Shown in pieces: positions 1 to 7,554 of a stretch of 64,000 nt of DNA (position 1 is its first letter; each line of letters starts with the position of its first letter). The position numbers were made by a program, and so were the translations under genes. Under the pieces are notes generated by a model. The model worked only from the letters and a program-made list of their open reading frames with translations. It ran no database searches and had not been told where the DNA came from. The stretch covers positions 1-64,000 of the forward strand of contig NZ_SGWR01000003.1 of the NCBI RefSeq assembly GCF_004217315.1, given 5' to 3'. Source of the stretch: Corticibacter populi. GTDB taxonomy: Bacteria > Pseudomonadota > Gammaproteobacteria > Burkholderiales > Burkholderiaceae_C.

Positions 1-29
1 TCCCGTGTGAAAGTAGGTCATCGTCAGGC
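1..29 (+). rRNA. rrf: 5S ribosomal RNA, 3' end only
   Basis: The first 29 bases match the conserved 3' end of betaproteobacterial 5S rRNA (GTGTGAAAGTAGGTCATCG, then TCAGGC). They are followed at once by a strong terminator. The rest of the rRNA operon lies to the left of the window. Confidence 0.88.
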
Positions 30-38
30 TCCTATTGA

Positions 39-75
39 AAACCCCCCTCAGGTCGTCCCTGTGGGGGGTTTCGCT
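39..75 (+). terminator. Rho-independent terminator of the rRNA operon
   Basis: A perfect 9-bp stem (AAACCCCCC at 39-47 with GGGGGGTTT at 63-71) encloses a 15-base loop and ends in a T-rich stretch. It sits 10 bases after the 5S 3' end, where an rRNA operon terminator is expected. Confidence 0.9.
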
Positions 76-141
76 TTGCTGATATGCCGGATTACCCAAG
101 AATTCGGCGAGGACGAGCTGGCACCGCAGCAGAAGGACAGT

Positions 142-176
142 CATGGAAAAGGCGCCTGTATGGCGCCTTTTCCATG
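142..176 (-). terminator. Terminator hairpin after trmB
   Basis: A 15-bp perfect stem (CATGGAAAAGGCGCC at 142-156 with its complement at 162-176) has a 5-base loop. It lies 17 bases past the trmB stop codon on the minus strand. The AAAA/TTTT runs inside the stem would let it act in both directions. Confidence 0.8.
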
Positions 177-192
177 GATCCGGCTGGATGTT

Positions 193-951
193 TTAGTTCG
201 CCGATGGAGAAGTGGTAAACAAAACATCCCACACGCCATGGCCGAGCCGGCGACCGCGCTGCTCGAACTTGGTGATGGGGCGATACCAGGGGCGTTCCGC
301 ATAACCGCTGTCGAGCTGCCCAAGATTATGCAGGACCGGGTTGGCCTCCAATACGCTCAGCATTTGCTGGGCGTATTCCTCCCAGTCTGTTGCACTATGG
401 AGATAGCCGCCAGGCCGAATGTGCGGAAGCAACAGTTCGATGAACGGTGCTTGAATGAGGCGCCGTTTGTGGTGCCGTTTCTTGTGCCAGGGGTCGGGGA
501 AGAAAATATGCACCCCGCTGAGTGCCTGCATGGGCAGCATGTTCTGCAGCACTTCGACCGCATCGTGCTGAATGATGCGGATATTCTGAATGTTTTCATC
601 GCGGATGCGCTTGAGCAGCGCGCCGACACCAGGGATGTGCACCTCGCAGCACAGAAAATTCTCATCGGGCCGCTGGCGGGCAATGTGCGCGGTGGCATCC
701 CCCATGCCAAAGCCGATTTCCAGGATGGTGTCGGCATCCCTTCCAAATGCCGCGGCCAAGTCGATGGCCTGATCCTGGTAGGGCAGAACAAATTGCGCAC
801 TCAGTGTATCCAGCGCCTCTTGCTGGGCGGTCGTGGTGCGACCGGCCCGCATGACGAAGCTGCGGATTTTCTTGTGGTGTCGGGTGTGCTCGCCGGAAGT
901 CGCCGAGACGGTTCTGGCTTCCGTGCCTGGGGATGGACTGTGGTCTTGCAT
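193..951 (-). CDS. trmB: tRNA (guanine-N7-)-methyltransferase TrmB
   Basis: Transfers a methyl group from S-adenosylmethionine to N7 of guanine 46 in the variable loop of tRNAs, in the cytoplasm. The SAM-binding motif [16 protein letters not shown] is followed by the family signature around [15 protein letters not shown] and the C-terminal TKFEQRG motif. Length (about 252 residues) fits the family. An in-frame ATG lies 60 bases upstream at 1011, but the extra 20 residues are not conserved-looking, so the start at 951 is preferred. It follows gluQ on the same strand, 75 bases downstream, and is closed by a strong hairpin terminator, so the two genes are probably one transcript. Confidence 0.93.
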   Translation of the reverse strand: MQDHSPSPGTEARTVSATSGEHTRHHKKIRSFVMRAGRTTTAQQEALDTLSAQFVLPYQDQAIDLAAAFGRDADTILEIGFGMGDATAHIARQRPDENFLCCEVHIPGVGALLKRIRDENIQNIRIIQHDAVEVLQNMLPMQALSGVHIFFPDPWHKKRHHKRRLIQAPFIELLLPHIRPGGYLHSATDWEEYAQQMLSVLEANPVLHNLGQLDSGYAERPWYRPITKFEQRGRRLGHGVWDVLFTTSPSAN

Positions 952-1026
952 GGGTGAAATTGTGCCCGAAAGAATGCCCGGACTCGATCCGCTTCCTGCC
1001 TGCAATGGCAATGGATGTGTCGATGT

Positions 1027-1974
1027 TCAGGCCCCCCTGCTCGGCAGCGGATAGCGCTGCGGCCAGGCGTGGACCCAGCTCTGCAGCGCATCGCTCGGCC
1101 GATGACTGGGACCAAGGTTCGATGTCGGCAGGCCGAGGCGTTCTGCGGCCTGGCACAGCACGACCAGCGGTTGCTTTGCATCGATGCTGGGTGCGCCATT
1201 GCTTTTCGAGAGCTTTTCGCCACGACCATCGAGGGCGAGCGGGATGTGCAGATACGACGGTTGTGGGTGGTGAAGAATTTTTTGCAGCAGGATCTGGCGC
1301 GCGGTGTTGTCGAGCAGATCTTCTCCTCTGACGATGTGCGTGACGCCCTGCAGAGCGTCATCGACCACGCAGGCGAGCTGGTAGCTCCACATGCCATCGG
1401 CGCGCAGCAGCACAAAATCGCCCACAGCGCTGGCTACGTCCTGCTGCTGTAGGCCCCGTCTGCGGTCCTCCCATGCGATTATGGCGTCGGGTGCCTGCGC
1501 CTTTGCCGTGTGCAGGCGCCATGCCCTGACCGGTGACACTTGCGTCCGTTGCGCGCAGGTGCCCGGATATGCCAGGGTCTCGAATCGGAAGCGCTGCATG
1601 CCTCGTGCAGCCCAGGCCTGCTCGATGTCCTTGCGGGAACAACTACAAGGGTAGGTCAAGCTGCGCTGGCGCAGCGCATCGAGGGTTTGTTGATAGATGC
1701 GATGGCGGGTGCTTTGCCATTGTGGCGGAGCATCCGACTGCAGGCCCAGGGCTTCCAACTGCGCGAGAATGTAGCGTCCGAATTCCGCCCGACTGCGTTG
1801 CGTATCGACATCCTCGATGCGCACCAGCCACTGGCTGGCAAAGCCTTGTGCCTGGGCGGCGCGGGCGTCGAGCCAGCTGGCCAGCGCTGCGACGACCGAG
1901 CCCAGGTGCAGTGGGCCAGTAGGGGAAGGGGCAAAGCGCCCGATGTAGCGGGGCGGCGATATGGCGGGGCACAT
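1027..1974 (-). CDS. gluQ: Glutamyl-Q tRNA(Asp) synthetase
   Basis: Charges glutamate onto the queuosine base of tRNA(Asp). It is a paralogue of the catalytic half of glutamyl-tRNA synthetase without the anticodon-binding domain. The class I signature is visible ([17 protein letters not shown]-like at residues 23-26), with zinc-ligand cysteines in YPCSCSR and a KMSKS-like KLSKS loop. About 315 residues is the normal length for GluQ and too short for GltX. A longer start at 2001 is possible. The GGAGG there overlaps that ATG and is about 20 bases from the ATG at 1974, so the start is not settled. It is the upstream partner of trmB. Confidence 0.92.
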   Translation of the reverse strand: MCPAISPPRYIGRFAPSPTGPLHLGSVVAALASWLDARAAQAQGFASQWLVRIEDVDTQRSRAEFGRYILAQLEALGLQSDAPPQWQSTRHRIYQQTLDALRQRSLTYPCSCSRKDIEQAWAARGMQRFRFETLAYPGTCAQRTQVSPVRAWRLHTAKAQAPDAIIAWEDRRRGLQQQDVASAVGDFVLLRADGMWSYQLACVVDDALQGVTHIVRGEDLLDNTARQILLQKILHHPQPSYLHIPLALDGRGEKLSKSNGAPSIDAKQPLVVLCQAAERLGLPTSNLGPSHRPSDALQSWVHAWPQRYPLPSRGA

Positions 1975-2114
1975 GATGCAGGCTATCGATTGTGCCTCCA
2001 TTTGCGGGCTTTGCCTAAGTGTTCAAGATGGGCTGGCGCTGGCAAGATGTTTGCCAGCATGTCTGTTCTGTTTCAAGGCGTCAATATCAAGTCATGGTTG
2101 CAATAATTCACGAT

Positions 2115-2930
2115 ATGTATGAGTCGCAAGCTGATCAGGCGTTGGCGGAACGGCGGGCGGTGGCGCTGCAGGGCGCCAGCAACTTCCGCGATCTGGGCGG
2201 CTATCCCGCGCGGGATGGACGACAGGTGCGGCTCTGCACGCTGTATCGGTCGGACCATCTTTCCGGCCTGACGGCGGCGGATTGGCAGGTCCTCAAAACG
2301 CTGGGAGTGCGAGATGCGATCGACTTTCGCGGAGAGCGTGAGAGCCGGGCCAATGCGTATGAAATGGCGGGTGTGACGCGCTGGCACCTGCCCATCGAGC
2401 CCCAGGTCGTGCAGGAAATCCATGCGCTGCAGACGGCGGGCCGGCAACTGGATGAGGCCGCGACGCATGCGTTGATGGAACAAACCTATGCGGCATTCGT
2501 GCGCGACAATACCGATCAATACCGGCGGTTCTTCGAACTGCTGCTTGAGGCGCCGGGACCATTGGTTTTCCACTGCACCGCTGGCAAGGACCGCACCGGC
2601 TTTGCGGCAGCCTTGCTGCTGGAGGTGCTAGGGGTGGCGCAGCCAGCCATCATGCATGACTATCTGCTGACCAATGCGCTTTATCTGCGTCCGGCGCTGT
2701 CAGGGCTGGTGCTGCCAGAAGGCGTGCTCAACGTGCTGTGGCGGGTCGCCCCCACTTTCCTGGAGGCCGCCTATGGTGAGATCGACAGGCATTTCGGCGG
2801 CATGCCGGCTTTTCTGGAGGACGGGCTTGGCCTGCGCGCACAGGAGCAAGAGGCCTTGCAGGCGCGGTACTTGTCGCAGGCGCCAGTCTCCCGAATGCCT
2901 CTGGCCGATGGGATGACGCAGCGGGCTTGA
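2115..2930 (+). CDS. Tyrosine-protein phosphatase, Y_phosphatase3 type
   Basis: Predicted cytoplasmic phosphatase of the cysteine-dependent dual-specificity/tyrosine class (MptpB/LipA-like). The P-loop signature FHCTAGKDRTG carries nucleophile C154 and R160. The N-terminal NFRDLGGY motif and YRSDHL segment are typical of the Y_phosphatase3 family. The reading frame opens at 2019, but the ATG at 2115 gives the usual N-terminus beginning 30 residues before FRDLGGY. No operon partner: gluQ is divergent and tRNA-Lys follows. The natural substrate (phosphoprotein or phosphoinositide) cannot be told from sequence. Confidence 0.85.
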   Translation: MYESQADQALAERRAVALQGASNFRDLGGYPARDGRQVRLCTLYRSDHLSGLTAADWQVLKTLGVRDAIDFRGERESRANAYEMAGVTRWHLPIEPQVVQEIHALQTAGRQLDEAATHALMEQTYAAFVRDNTDQYRRFFELLLEAPGPLVFHCTAGKDRTGFAAALLLEVLGVAQPAIMHDYLLTNALYLRPALSGLVLPEGVLNVLWRVAPTFLEAAYGEIDRHFGGMPAFLEDGLGLRAQEQEALQARYLSQAPVSRMPLADGMTQRA

Positions 2931-2970
2931 CCACTTTCTTTCCCCTTAATGGTTCATTTTTTGCAGGTTT

Positions 2971-3000
2971 TTCCGTCGTGCCGTGAAATTGGCCTATAAT
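2971..3000 (+). promoter_or_regulatory. Promoter of tRNA-Lys
   Basis: A perfect -10 hexamer TATAAT at 2995-3000 lies 45 bases before the tRNA 5' end. The -35 is weak (TTCCGT at 2971-2976, 18-base spacer). The position fits a stable-RNA promoter. Confidence 0.6.
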
Positions 3001-3044
3001 CATGCCTTCCTTAATTGCTCTGCCGTAGTCGTGGAGCAAGCAAA

Positions 3045-3120
3045 GGGCTCTTAGCTCAGTTGGTAGAGCAGCGGACTCTTAATCCGTTTGTCGTAGGTTC
3101 GATCCCTACAGGGCCCACCA
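3045..3120 (+). tRNA. tRNA-Lys (anticodon CUU)
   Basis: A 76-base cloverleaf with encoded CCA. The acceptor stem pairs GGGCTCT with AGGGCCC, the D-arm is AGCTCAGTTGGTAGAGC, the anticodon loop CTCTTAA carries CTT at 3078-3080, and the T-loop is GTTCGATCC. It is followed by a terminator and then by IS remnants, as is common where elements insert behind tRNA genes. Confidence 0.95.
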
Positions 3121-3138
3121 TAGAATTTAATTGAAATC

Positions 3139-3172
3139 AAGCACTTGGCGCGAAAGCGGTAAGTGCTTTTTT
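3139..3172 (+). terminator. Terminator after tRNA-Lys
   Basis: An 8-bp stem (AAGCACTT at 3139-3146 with AAGTGCTT at 3161-3168) runs directly into six T residues, 18 bases after the tRNA. From here to about 3400 I see no gene. Confidence 0.8.
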
Positions 3173-3402
3173 CTTGCGACGCGCTCCATGTAGCCGCTGT
3201 GTAGCCGACAGAAAGCAGAATCTCCACGAAGCCTGTATCCAAGAGCAAGGTTGCGCAGTAACGGTTTCTCTATACAGCGGGACCAAGCTAGCACTCACCT
3301 GTCGGGATTTCATGACGTGGGTTGCTTCACGCGGCATTCGGCATCATCTATCTCTATCGATGCAGGTAGTGTGCCGCAAAGAGCCTGCATCAAGCGCCTA
3401 GC

Positions 3403-3549
3403 AAGCTTCGACACGAGTGTTTGGACGAACAATCGTTCGAAACATTGGTACAGACATATCAGGAGATCGCCCAAAGGCGGCACGATTTCAACGACGTGCG
3501 TCCCCATAGTTCACTGTGGCACACCCCGCGCCCGAGCTTCACCTCCTGA
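3403..3549 (+). mobile_element. IS3-family transposase (OrfB) C-terminal remnant
   Basis: Translating in the frame that ends at TGA 3547-3549 gives a peptide with KLRHECLDEQSFETL and FNDVRPHSSL. These correspond to the conserved IS3-group OrfB tail (LRDECLNE... then YNEVRPHSSL). There is no start codon, no DDE aspartates and the sequence is diverged, so this is a non-functional tail. It lies between the tRNA-Lys terminator and an opposite-strand IS481 remnant. Confidence 0.72.
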
Positions 3550-3578
3550 CATCATCAGCACATGCGGTGTCAGGAGGT
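3541..3578. repeat. Inverted repeat at the IS3/IS481 remnant junction
   Basis: ACCTCCTGACA (3541-3551) is perfectly complementary to TGTCAGGAGGT (3568-3578), separated by 16 bases. It lies between the stop of the IS3 remnant and the stop of the IS481 remnant. It may be a leftover of insertion-sequence ends or a hairpin terminator between convergent genes; there is no T-run. Confidence 0.55.
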
Positions 3579-3597
3579 CTGCAGAACCATCGATTCG

Positions 3598-4355
3598 CTA
3601 GATGCTCAGTCCCGGCATTAGATGGATCGGATGGATTCTGAACCGCTCGGGCTCGGGTTGTCCACTGCTTGCAGATGCATTCGCAGGGTGTCAGGCCCTT
3701 CTGTGTCCTGAGCATGCGAGCGAAGTTGTCGGCATCGATGAAGTTGACGAGGTGCTGCCGCAGCTGTGCGTGATCGTAGTAGAGGAAGCGCTTGACGGTG
3801 GCTTCCTTGATGATGGTTCGGCTCATCCGTTCGGCCTGACCGTTGATCCAAGGGTGCTTGACCTGGGTCAGGCGGTGTTCAATGTCATGCTCCTCGCAGA
3901 CTCCACCGAGGATGTGCTTGAAGGCATACCGGTCTGAGCTGCGGTTGGTGAATTGGATGCCCTTGTCGGTGAGCACCGTATGAATGACGTACGGTACAGC
4001 CTCGATCACATTGCGCAGGAATTGCGCTACCGTCATCTTGTCGGCCTAGGGATGAAGTTCGGTGAGCGCGAACTTTAAGGTTCGATCGATGGCTCCGAAG
4101 AGATAGAGCTTCCGCTCGGCCGTCTGTACTTGGGCGATGTCGACATGGACGTAGCCGATCGGGTCGCCCTTGATTTCGGGCAGCCGTGAGATGCCATGGC
4201 GCTGCAGGCAGCAATGCAGCGAGGAACGCGTCAAGTGCGGGAGCTGTGTAGAGGCAGTCATCCAGTGGCAGCAGCCCAGGGGGCAGGTCATCAGCATGTT
4301 CGGAACCAACGTTACCGCATCGACTGCTTCGACATACAAACTTAAAGGTGTCTGA
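3598..4355 (-). pseudogene. Degenerate IS481-family transposase
   Basis: Minus-strand remains of an IS481-type integrase-core transposase: LLPLDDCL, then LTRSSLHCCLQRHGISRLPE, YLFGAIDRTLKFALTELH, VLTDKGIQFTN and a final MPGLSI stop at 3598-3600. At least four lesions are visible. There is a frameshift after the LLPLDDCLYT segment, a gap of about ten residues before PIGYVHVDIA, an in-frame TAG at 4046-4048, and a frameshift near the C-terminus after CKQWT. The N-terminal HTH region is missing. The element is dead. No clear terminal repeats or target duplication were found. Confidence 0.82.
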
Positions 4356-4376
4356 CCGAGCCCCAAAAGGTTTACG

Positions 4377-5294
4377 TCAATCTCGCCAGCGACGCCTTAT
4401 GCCATGCCCAAAGCTGTTCTGCAGGTAATCAACGAAAGCTCTGATGCGTCTACTCTGCCGACGACCGGGAGCAACGACGGCGTAGAGGTTGTAAAGATTG
4501 GGCTCCGCCAACTCATATTCTTCAAGCACAGGCACAAGCCTCCCTTCCGCGACATCGGCGGCAATGTCGATGCTGGATTTCAGAACAACTCCTGCTCCAG
4601 CAATCGCCCAGTTGCGCAGTGTGTTGCCTTCGTTGGCAGTACGGTCGCCGCTGACTCGAACAGCAAAATCCCGGCTGCCGTCCTGGAAGTGCCATTGCGA
4701 CTGCGGCGCATCGGGCCGGGCAAGCACCATGCAATTGTGATGCAGAAGGTCATTGGGGTGAGATGGCTTGCCTTTTTGCTTCCAATAGTCGGGAGATGCG
4801 CACACCTGGCGGGTGCCGCGAACCAGCAATCGGTTGTCGGAGTGCAATTTGCTCGGCGATCCCATACGCAAGGCCACGTCAAAGCCTGCTTCGGTCAGGT
4901 CAAGCACGGAGTCGCTCAGGAACAGCGACATGCGGACTTCGGGGTGACACCGCATGAAGCCATCTATTACCGGCGCCAGACTATTACGGCCAAAGTCGCT
5001 CGTGGCAGTCACACGAATGTCGCCACGCAACGGCCCTGAATCGGATAGCGAGTCCATCGCCTCCTGGATTTCCGTCAGGATGCGCCGGCAGTCGAGCAGG
5101 AATCGCTCCCCCTCCGGGGTCAGTGAAAGGCGCCGTGTGGTGCGCGTGACCAGCACCACACCGACCATCTCTTCCAGACGTTGCAGCCCGAGTGTGGCAA
5201 CTGAAGGGGCGATCGCCAGTGAACGAGCCGCAGCGACCAAGCTGCCGTTATCAGCAATGGTAATGAATAGACGGAAAAGACTGATTTGATCCAT
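4377..5294 (-). CDS. LysR-family transcriptional regulator
   Basis: Typical LysR protein of about 305 residues: winged HTH at residues 1-60 (DQISLFRLFITIADNGSLVAAARSL, with SVATLGLQRLEE as recognition region), then a substrate-binding effector domain. It is divergent from the dehydrogenase/exporter cluster that starts at 5561 and most likely controls it, responding to a small ligand of that pathway. The ATG at 5294 is preferred over the upstream in-frame start at 5318, because a palindrome sits exactly between them. Its sequence looks less GC-rich than its neighbours, and it abuts the IS481 remnant at its 3' end, so recent acquisition is possible. Confidence 0.88.
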   Translation of the reverse strand: MDQISLFRLFITIADNGSLVAAARSLAIAPSVATLGLQRLEEMVGVVLVTRTTRRLSLTPEGERFLLDCRRILTEIQEAMDSLSDSGPLRGDIRVTATSDFGRNSLAPVIDGFMRCHPEVRMSLFLSDSVLDLTEAGFDVALRMGSPSKLHSDNRLLVRGTRQVCASPDYWKQKGKPSHPNDLLHHNCMVLARPDAPQSQWHFQDGSRDFAVRVSGDRTANEGNTLRNWAIAGAGVVLKSSIDIAADVAEGRLVPVLEEYELAEPNLYNLYAVVAPGRRQSRRIRAFVDYLQNSFGHGIRRRWRD

Positions 5295-5295
5295 T

Positions 5296-5340
5296 ATTCT
5301 TAAATTAAGAATTAACAATTGATTATTTTAAGTATTATAT
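5296..5340 (+). promoter_or_regulatory. Candidate LysR operator and divergent promoter
   Basis: The 17-bp palindrome ATTCTTAAATTAAGAAT (5296-5312) fits the T-N11-A pattern of LysR boxes and touches the regulator's start codon. Directly next to it is a plausible rightward promoter, TTAACA (5312-5317), 17 bases, TTATAT (5335-5340). This is the arrangement expected for LysR activation plus autorepression. The whole 5295-5560 spacer is strikingly AT-rich at its left half; I see no gene in it. Confidence 0.5.
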
Positions 5341-5560
5341 ATTATTTTATAAATGATAAGATTGCGTTGCAGCACTGCTTCAGATGATTTTCTGCTCATT
5401 TATCCATCAGTGATTTATCAGTGCTCATCTTGCCTCGAGCATTCGTAGCACGGCATTCAGTAAAGCCTGATTGGGTTGACGTCGAAACCTCGACGATCGT
5501 CAGTGCGGAAGTGGATAGCGGGCGTAGCCGATTGATACAACCAAGATCAGGAGTTTCCTC

Positions 5561-6292
5561 ATGTCGCATTCGTTTGACCAACAGCGCATTCTGGTCGTCG
5601 GAGGCAGTTCTGGCCTCGGCGAAGCTGCCGCCAAGGCCTTTGCTCAAGCCGGCGCGCAGGTCGTGATCGCCTCGCGCAATCAGCAGCATCTGGATGCCGC
5701 TGCAGCGCGCATCGGCGCTGGCGTGACGCACCCCGTACAGACTGCCGTGCTCGACACCACCGACGATGCATCGGTCGAAGCTTACTTCGCCCAGGCGGGC
5801 AGCTTCGATCACGTCGTCGTCACCGCCGCCCAGACACCCGGTGGCCTGGTGCGCGAGTTGCCGCTGGCCGATGCGTATAGCGCCATGAACAGCAAGTTCT
5901 GGGGAGCCTACCGCGTGGCGCGTGTGGCCTCGATCCGCGAGCGCGGCACGCTGACCTTCATTTCAGGCTTCCTGAGCGTGCGCCCCGGCAACTGGGTGCT
6001 GCAAGGCGCCATCAACGCCGCGCTCGAAGCGCTGGCGCGCGGCCTGGCGCTGGAACTGGCGCCGCAGAAGGTGCGCGTCAACGCCGTCTCGCCCGGCATG
6101 ATCGCCACGCCGCTATGGAGCGGCATGCCCGAGGCCGAGCGCCAGAAGATGTACGAAAACGCTGCTGCCACGCTGCCGGCGCGCGTGACGGGTCAGCCCG
6201 AAGACATCGCCAACGCCATCCTGTTCCTGGCTTCCACCCCCTACGCCACGGGATCGACCGTGCTGGTGGATGGCGGCGCGGCGATCGCATGA
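5561..6292 (+). CDS. SDR-family protein lacking the YxxxK catalytic pair
   Basis: Short-chain dehydrogenase/reductase fold of 243 residues. It has an N-terminal Rossmann motif (GGSSGLGEAAAKAFA), an SPGMIATP loop and a C-terminal VLVDGGAAIA. The usual Tyr-x-x-x-Lys is not present: the aligned stretch reads NWVLQGAINAALEALARG, which puts Gln and Asn in those places, and the NNAG motif is replaced by VTAAQTP. It may be a non-classical reductase or a non-catalytic paralogue. Start chosen at the ATG preceded by AGGAG. The stop codon overlaps the start of the MFS gene (ATGA), so the two are translationally coupled. First gene of the LysR-flanked cluster. Confidence 0.85.
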   Translation: MSHSFDQQRILVVGGSSGLGEAAAKAFAQAGAQVVIASRNQQHLDAAAARIGAGVTHPVQTAVLDTTDDASVEAYFAQAGSFDHVVVTAAQTPGGLVRELPLADAYSAMNSKFWGAYRVARVASIRERGTLTFISGFLSVRPGNWVLQGAINAALEALARGLALELAPQKVRVNAVSPGMIATPLWSGMPEAERQKMYENAAATLPARVTGQPEDIANAILFLASTPYATGSTVLVDGGAAIA

Positions 6293-7539
6293 GTTCGGAG
6301 ACGCTTGAACTGCAAAAAGCTGGCGGCACGCCACTGGCGATCTGGGCACTGGCGCTGGGCACCTTTGGCATCGGCGTCACGGAGTTTGTGATCGCCGGTC
6401 TGCTGCCGCTGGCGGCACAGGAGTTCGGCATCTCGGTGCCCGCAGCGGGCAACCTGGCCACCAGCTATGCGCTGGGCGTGTTCGTGGGTGCACCGGCCGT
6501 GGTCATGCTCGGCAACCGCCTGCCGCGCAAGACGCTGATGGTGCTGATGATGGTCGTGTTCATCCTGGGCAACCTGCTGACCGCGGCCGCGCCGGGCTTT
6601 GCCTGGGCGCTGGCCGGGCGCGTGCTCACCTCGATGGCGCATGGCGCCTTCATCGGCGTGGGCGCCATCATCGCCAGTTCGCTGGTGCCGCCGCAGCGCC
6701 GTGCCAGCGCGATCGCACTGATGTTCACCGGCATGACGCTGGCCAACCTCGCCGGCATTCCGGCCGGTACCTGGCTGGGTCATGCCGTGTCGTGGCGCGC
6801 CACCTTCTATGCGGTGGCGGCGATTGGCGTGCTGACGCTGATCGCGCTGGTTGCCTGGCTGCCGCGCGATACCGTGCGCCGCGACCCGCCGCGCCTGGGC
6901 CCCGAGCTGAGCGCCTTTCTTGACCCCGGCGTGCTGCTGGCGATGGCCATTACCGTGCTCGGCCCAGCCGCCTTCTTCACCTCGCTGACCTACATCGCGC
7001 CGATGATGCGCGAGGTGGCCGGGTTTGGTGAGAACGGCGTGACCTTCATCCTGTTTCTGTTCGGACTCGGCCTGTTCATCGGGAACCTGGTGGGCGGGCG
7101 CTTTGCCGACCGCGCGCTGATGCCGGTGCTCTACGTCACCCTGGGCGGCCAGGCGCTGGTGCTGCTGGCGTTCTGGCTGCTGGTCGACAGCCGCGTCGCC
7201 TCATCGGTCTGCGTTTTCCTGATGGCCGCGTTTGGCTTTGCCAGCGTCTCACCCATCCAGAAGCTGGTGATGGACAAGGCCAGCGCTGCCGGCGCACCCA
7301 ACCTGGCCTCGTCGGTCAACATCGGCATGTTCAACCTTGGCAATGCGATCGGGGCCGCCCTGGGCGGACTGGTGATCGCACACGGGTTTGGACTGGCCGC
7401 TCCCAATGCCGTCGCGGCGCTGCTGTCCATGGCAGCACTGGCCGTGGCGCTCTGGCTGGGCCGCACATCGCAGCGCCCGGCTGATACCCGACTGTCGCAC
7501 AAGCCCGCAGAAGGCCAGGGCGACATGCGTTGTAACTAA
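6289..7539 (+). CDS. MFS transporter (DHA1-type drug/sugar efflux)
   Basis: Inner-membrane major facilitator of 416 residues with about 12 hydrophobic segments. It opens with the DHA1 signature GTFGIGVTEFVIAGLLP, and the loop 2-3 motif appears as GNRLPRKTLM. This subgroup (AraJ/PbuE/YdhP-like) exports drugs, sugars or nucleosides. The open frame begins at 6115 inside the upstream gene, but the true start is the ATG at 6289, overlapping the SDR stop. Substrate unknown; context suggests export of a substrate or product of the neighbouring dehydrogenases. Confidence 0.88.
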   Translation: MSSETLELQKAGGTPLAIWALALGTFGIGVTEFVIAGLLPLAAQEFGISVPAAGNLATSYALGVFVGAPAVVMLGNRLPRKTLMVLMMVVFILGNLLTAAAPGFAWALAGRVLTSMAHGAFIGVGAIIASSLVPPQRRASAIALMFTGMTLANLAGIPAGTWLGHAVSWRATFYAVAAIGVLTLIALVAWLPRDTVRRDPPRLGPELSAFLDPGVLLAMAITVLGPAAFFTSLTYIAPMMREVAGFGENGVTFILFLFGLGLFIGNLVGGRFADRALMPVLYVTLGGQALVLLAFWLLVDSRVASSVCVFLMAAFGFASVSPIQKLVMDKASAAGAPNLASSVNIGMFNLGNAIGAALGGLVIAHGFGLAAPNAVAALLSMAALAVALWLGRTSQRPADTRLSHKPAEGQGDMRCN

Positions 7540-7554
7540 AAAAAAGAGGTTCCT

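Noticed and set aside
3045-3180. tRNA-Lys as the attachment site of the 4.4-13 kb region or of the right-edge integrase
   Set aside because: I did not find a second copy of the tRNA 3' end in the window, so no att repeat can be claimed.
3051-3248. 65-codon minus-strand frame overlapping tRNA-Lys
   Set aside because: It runs through the tRNA and its terminator and has no RBS or similarity that I recognise.
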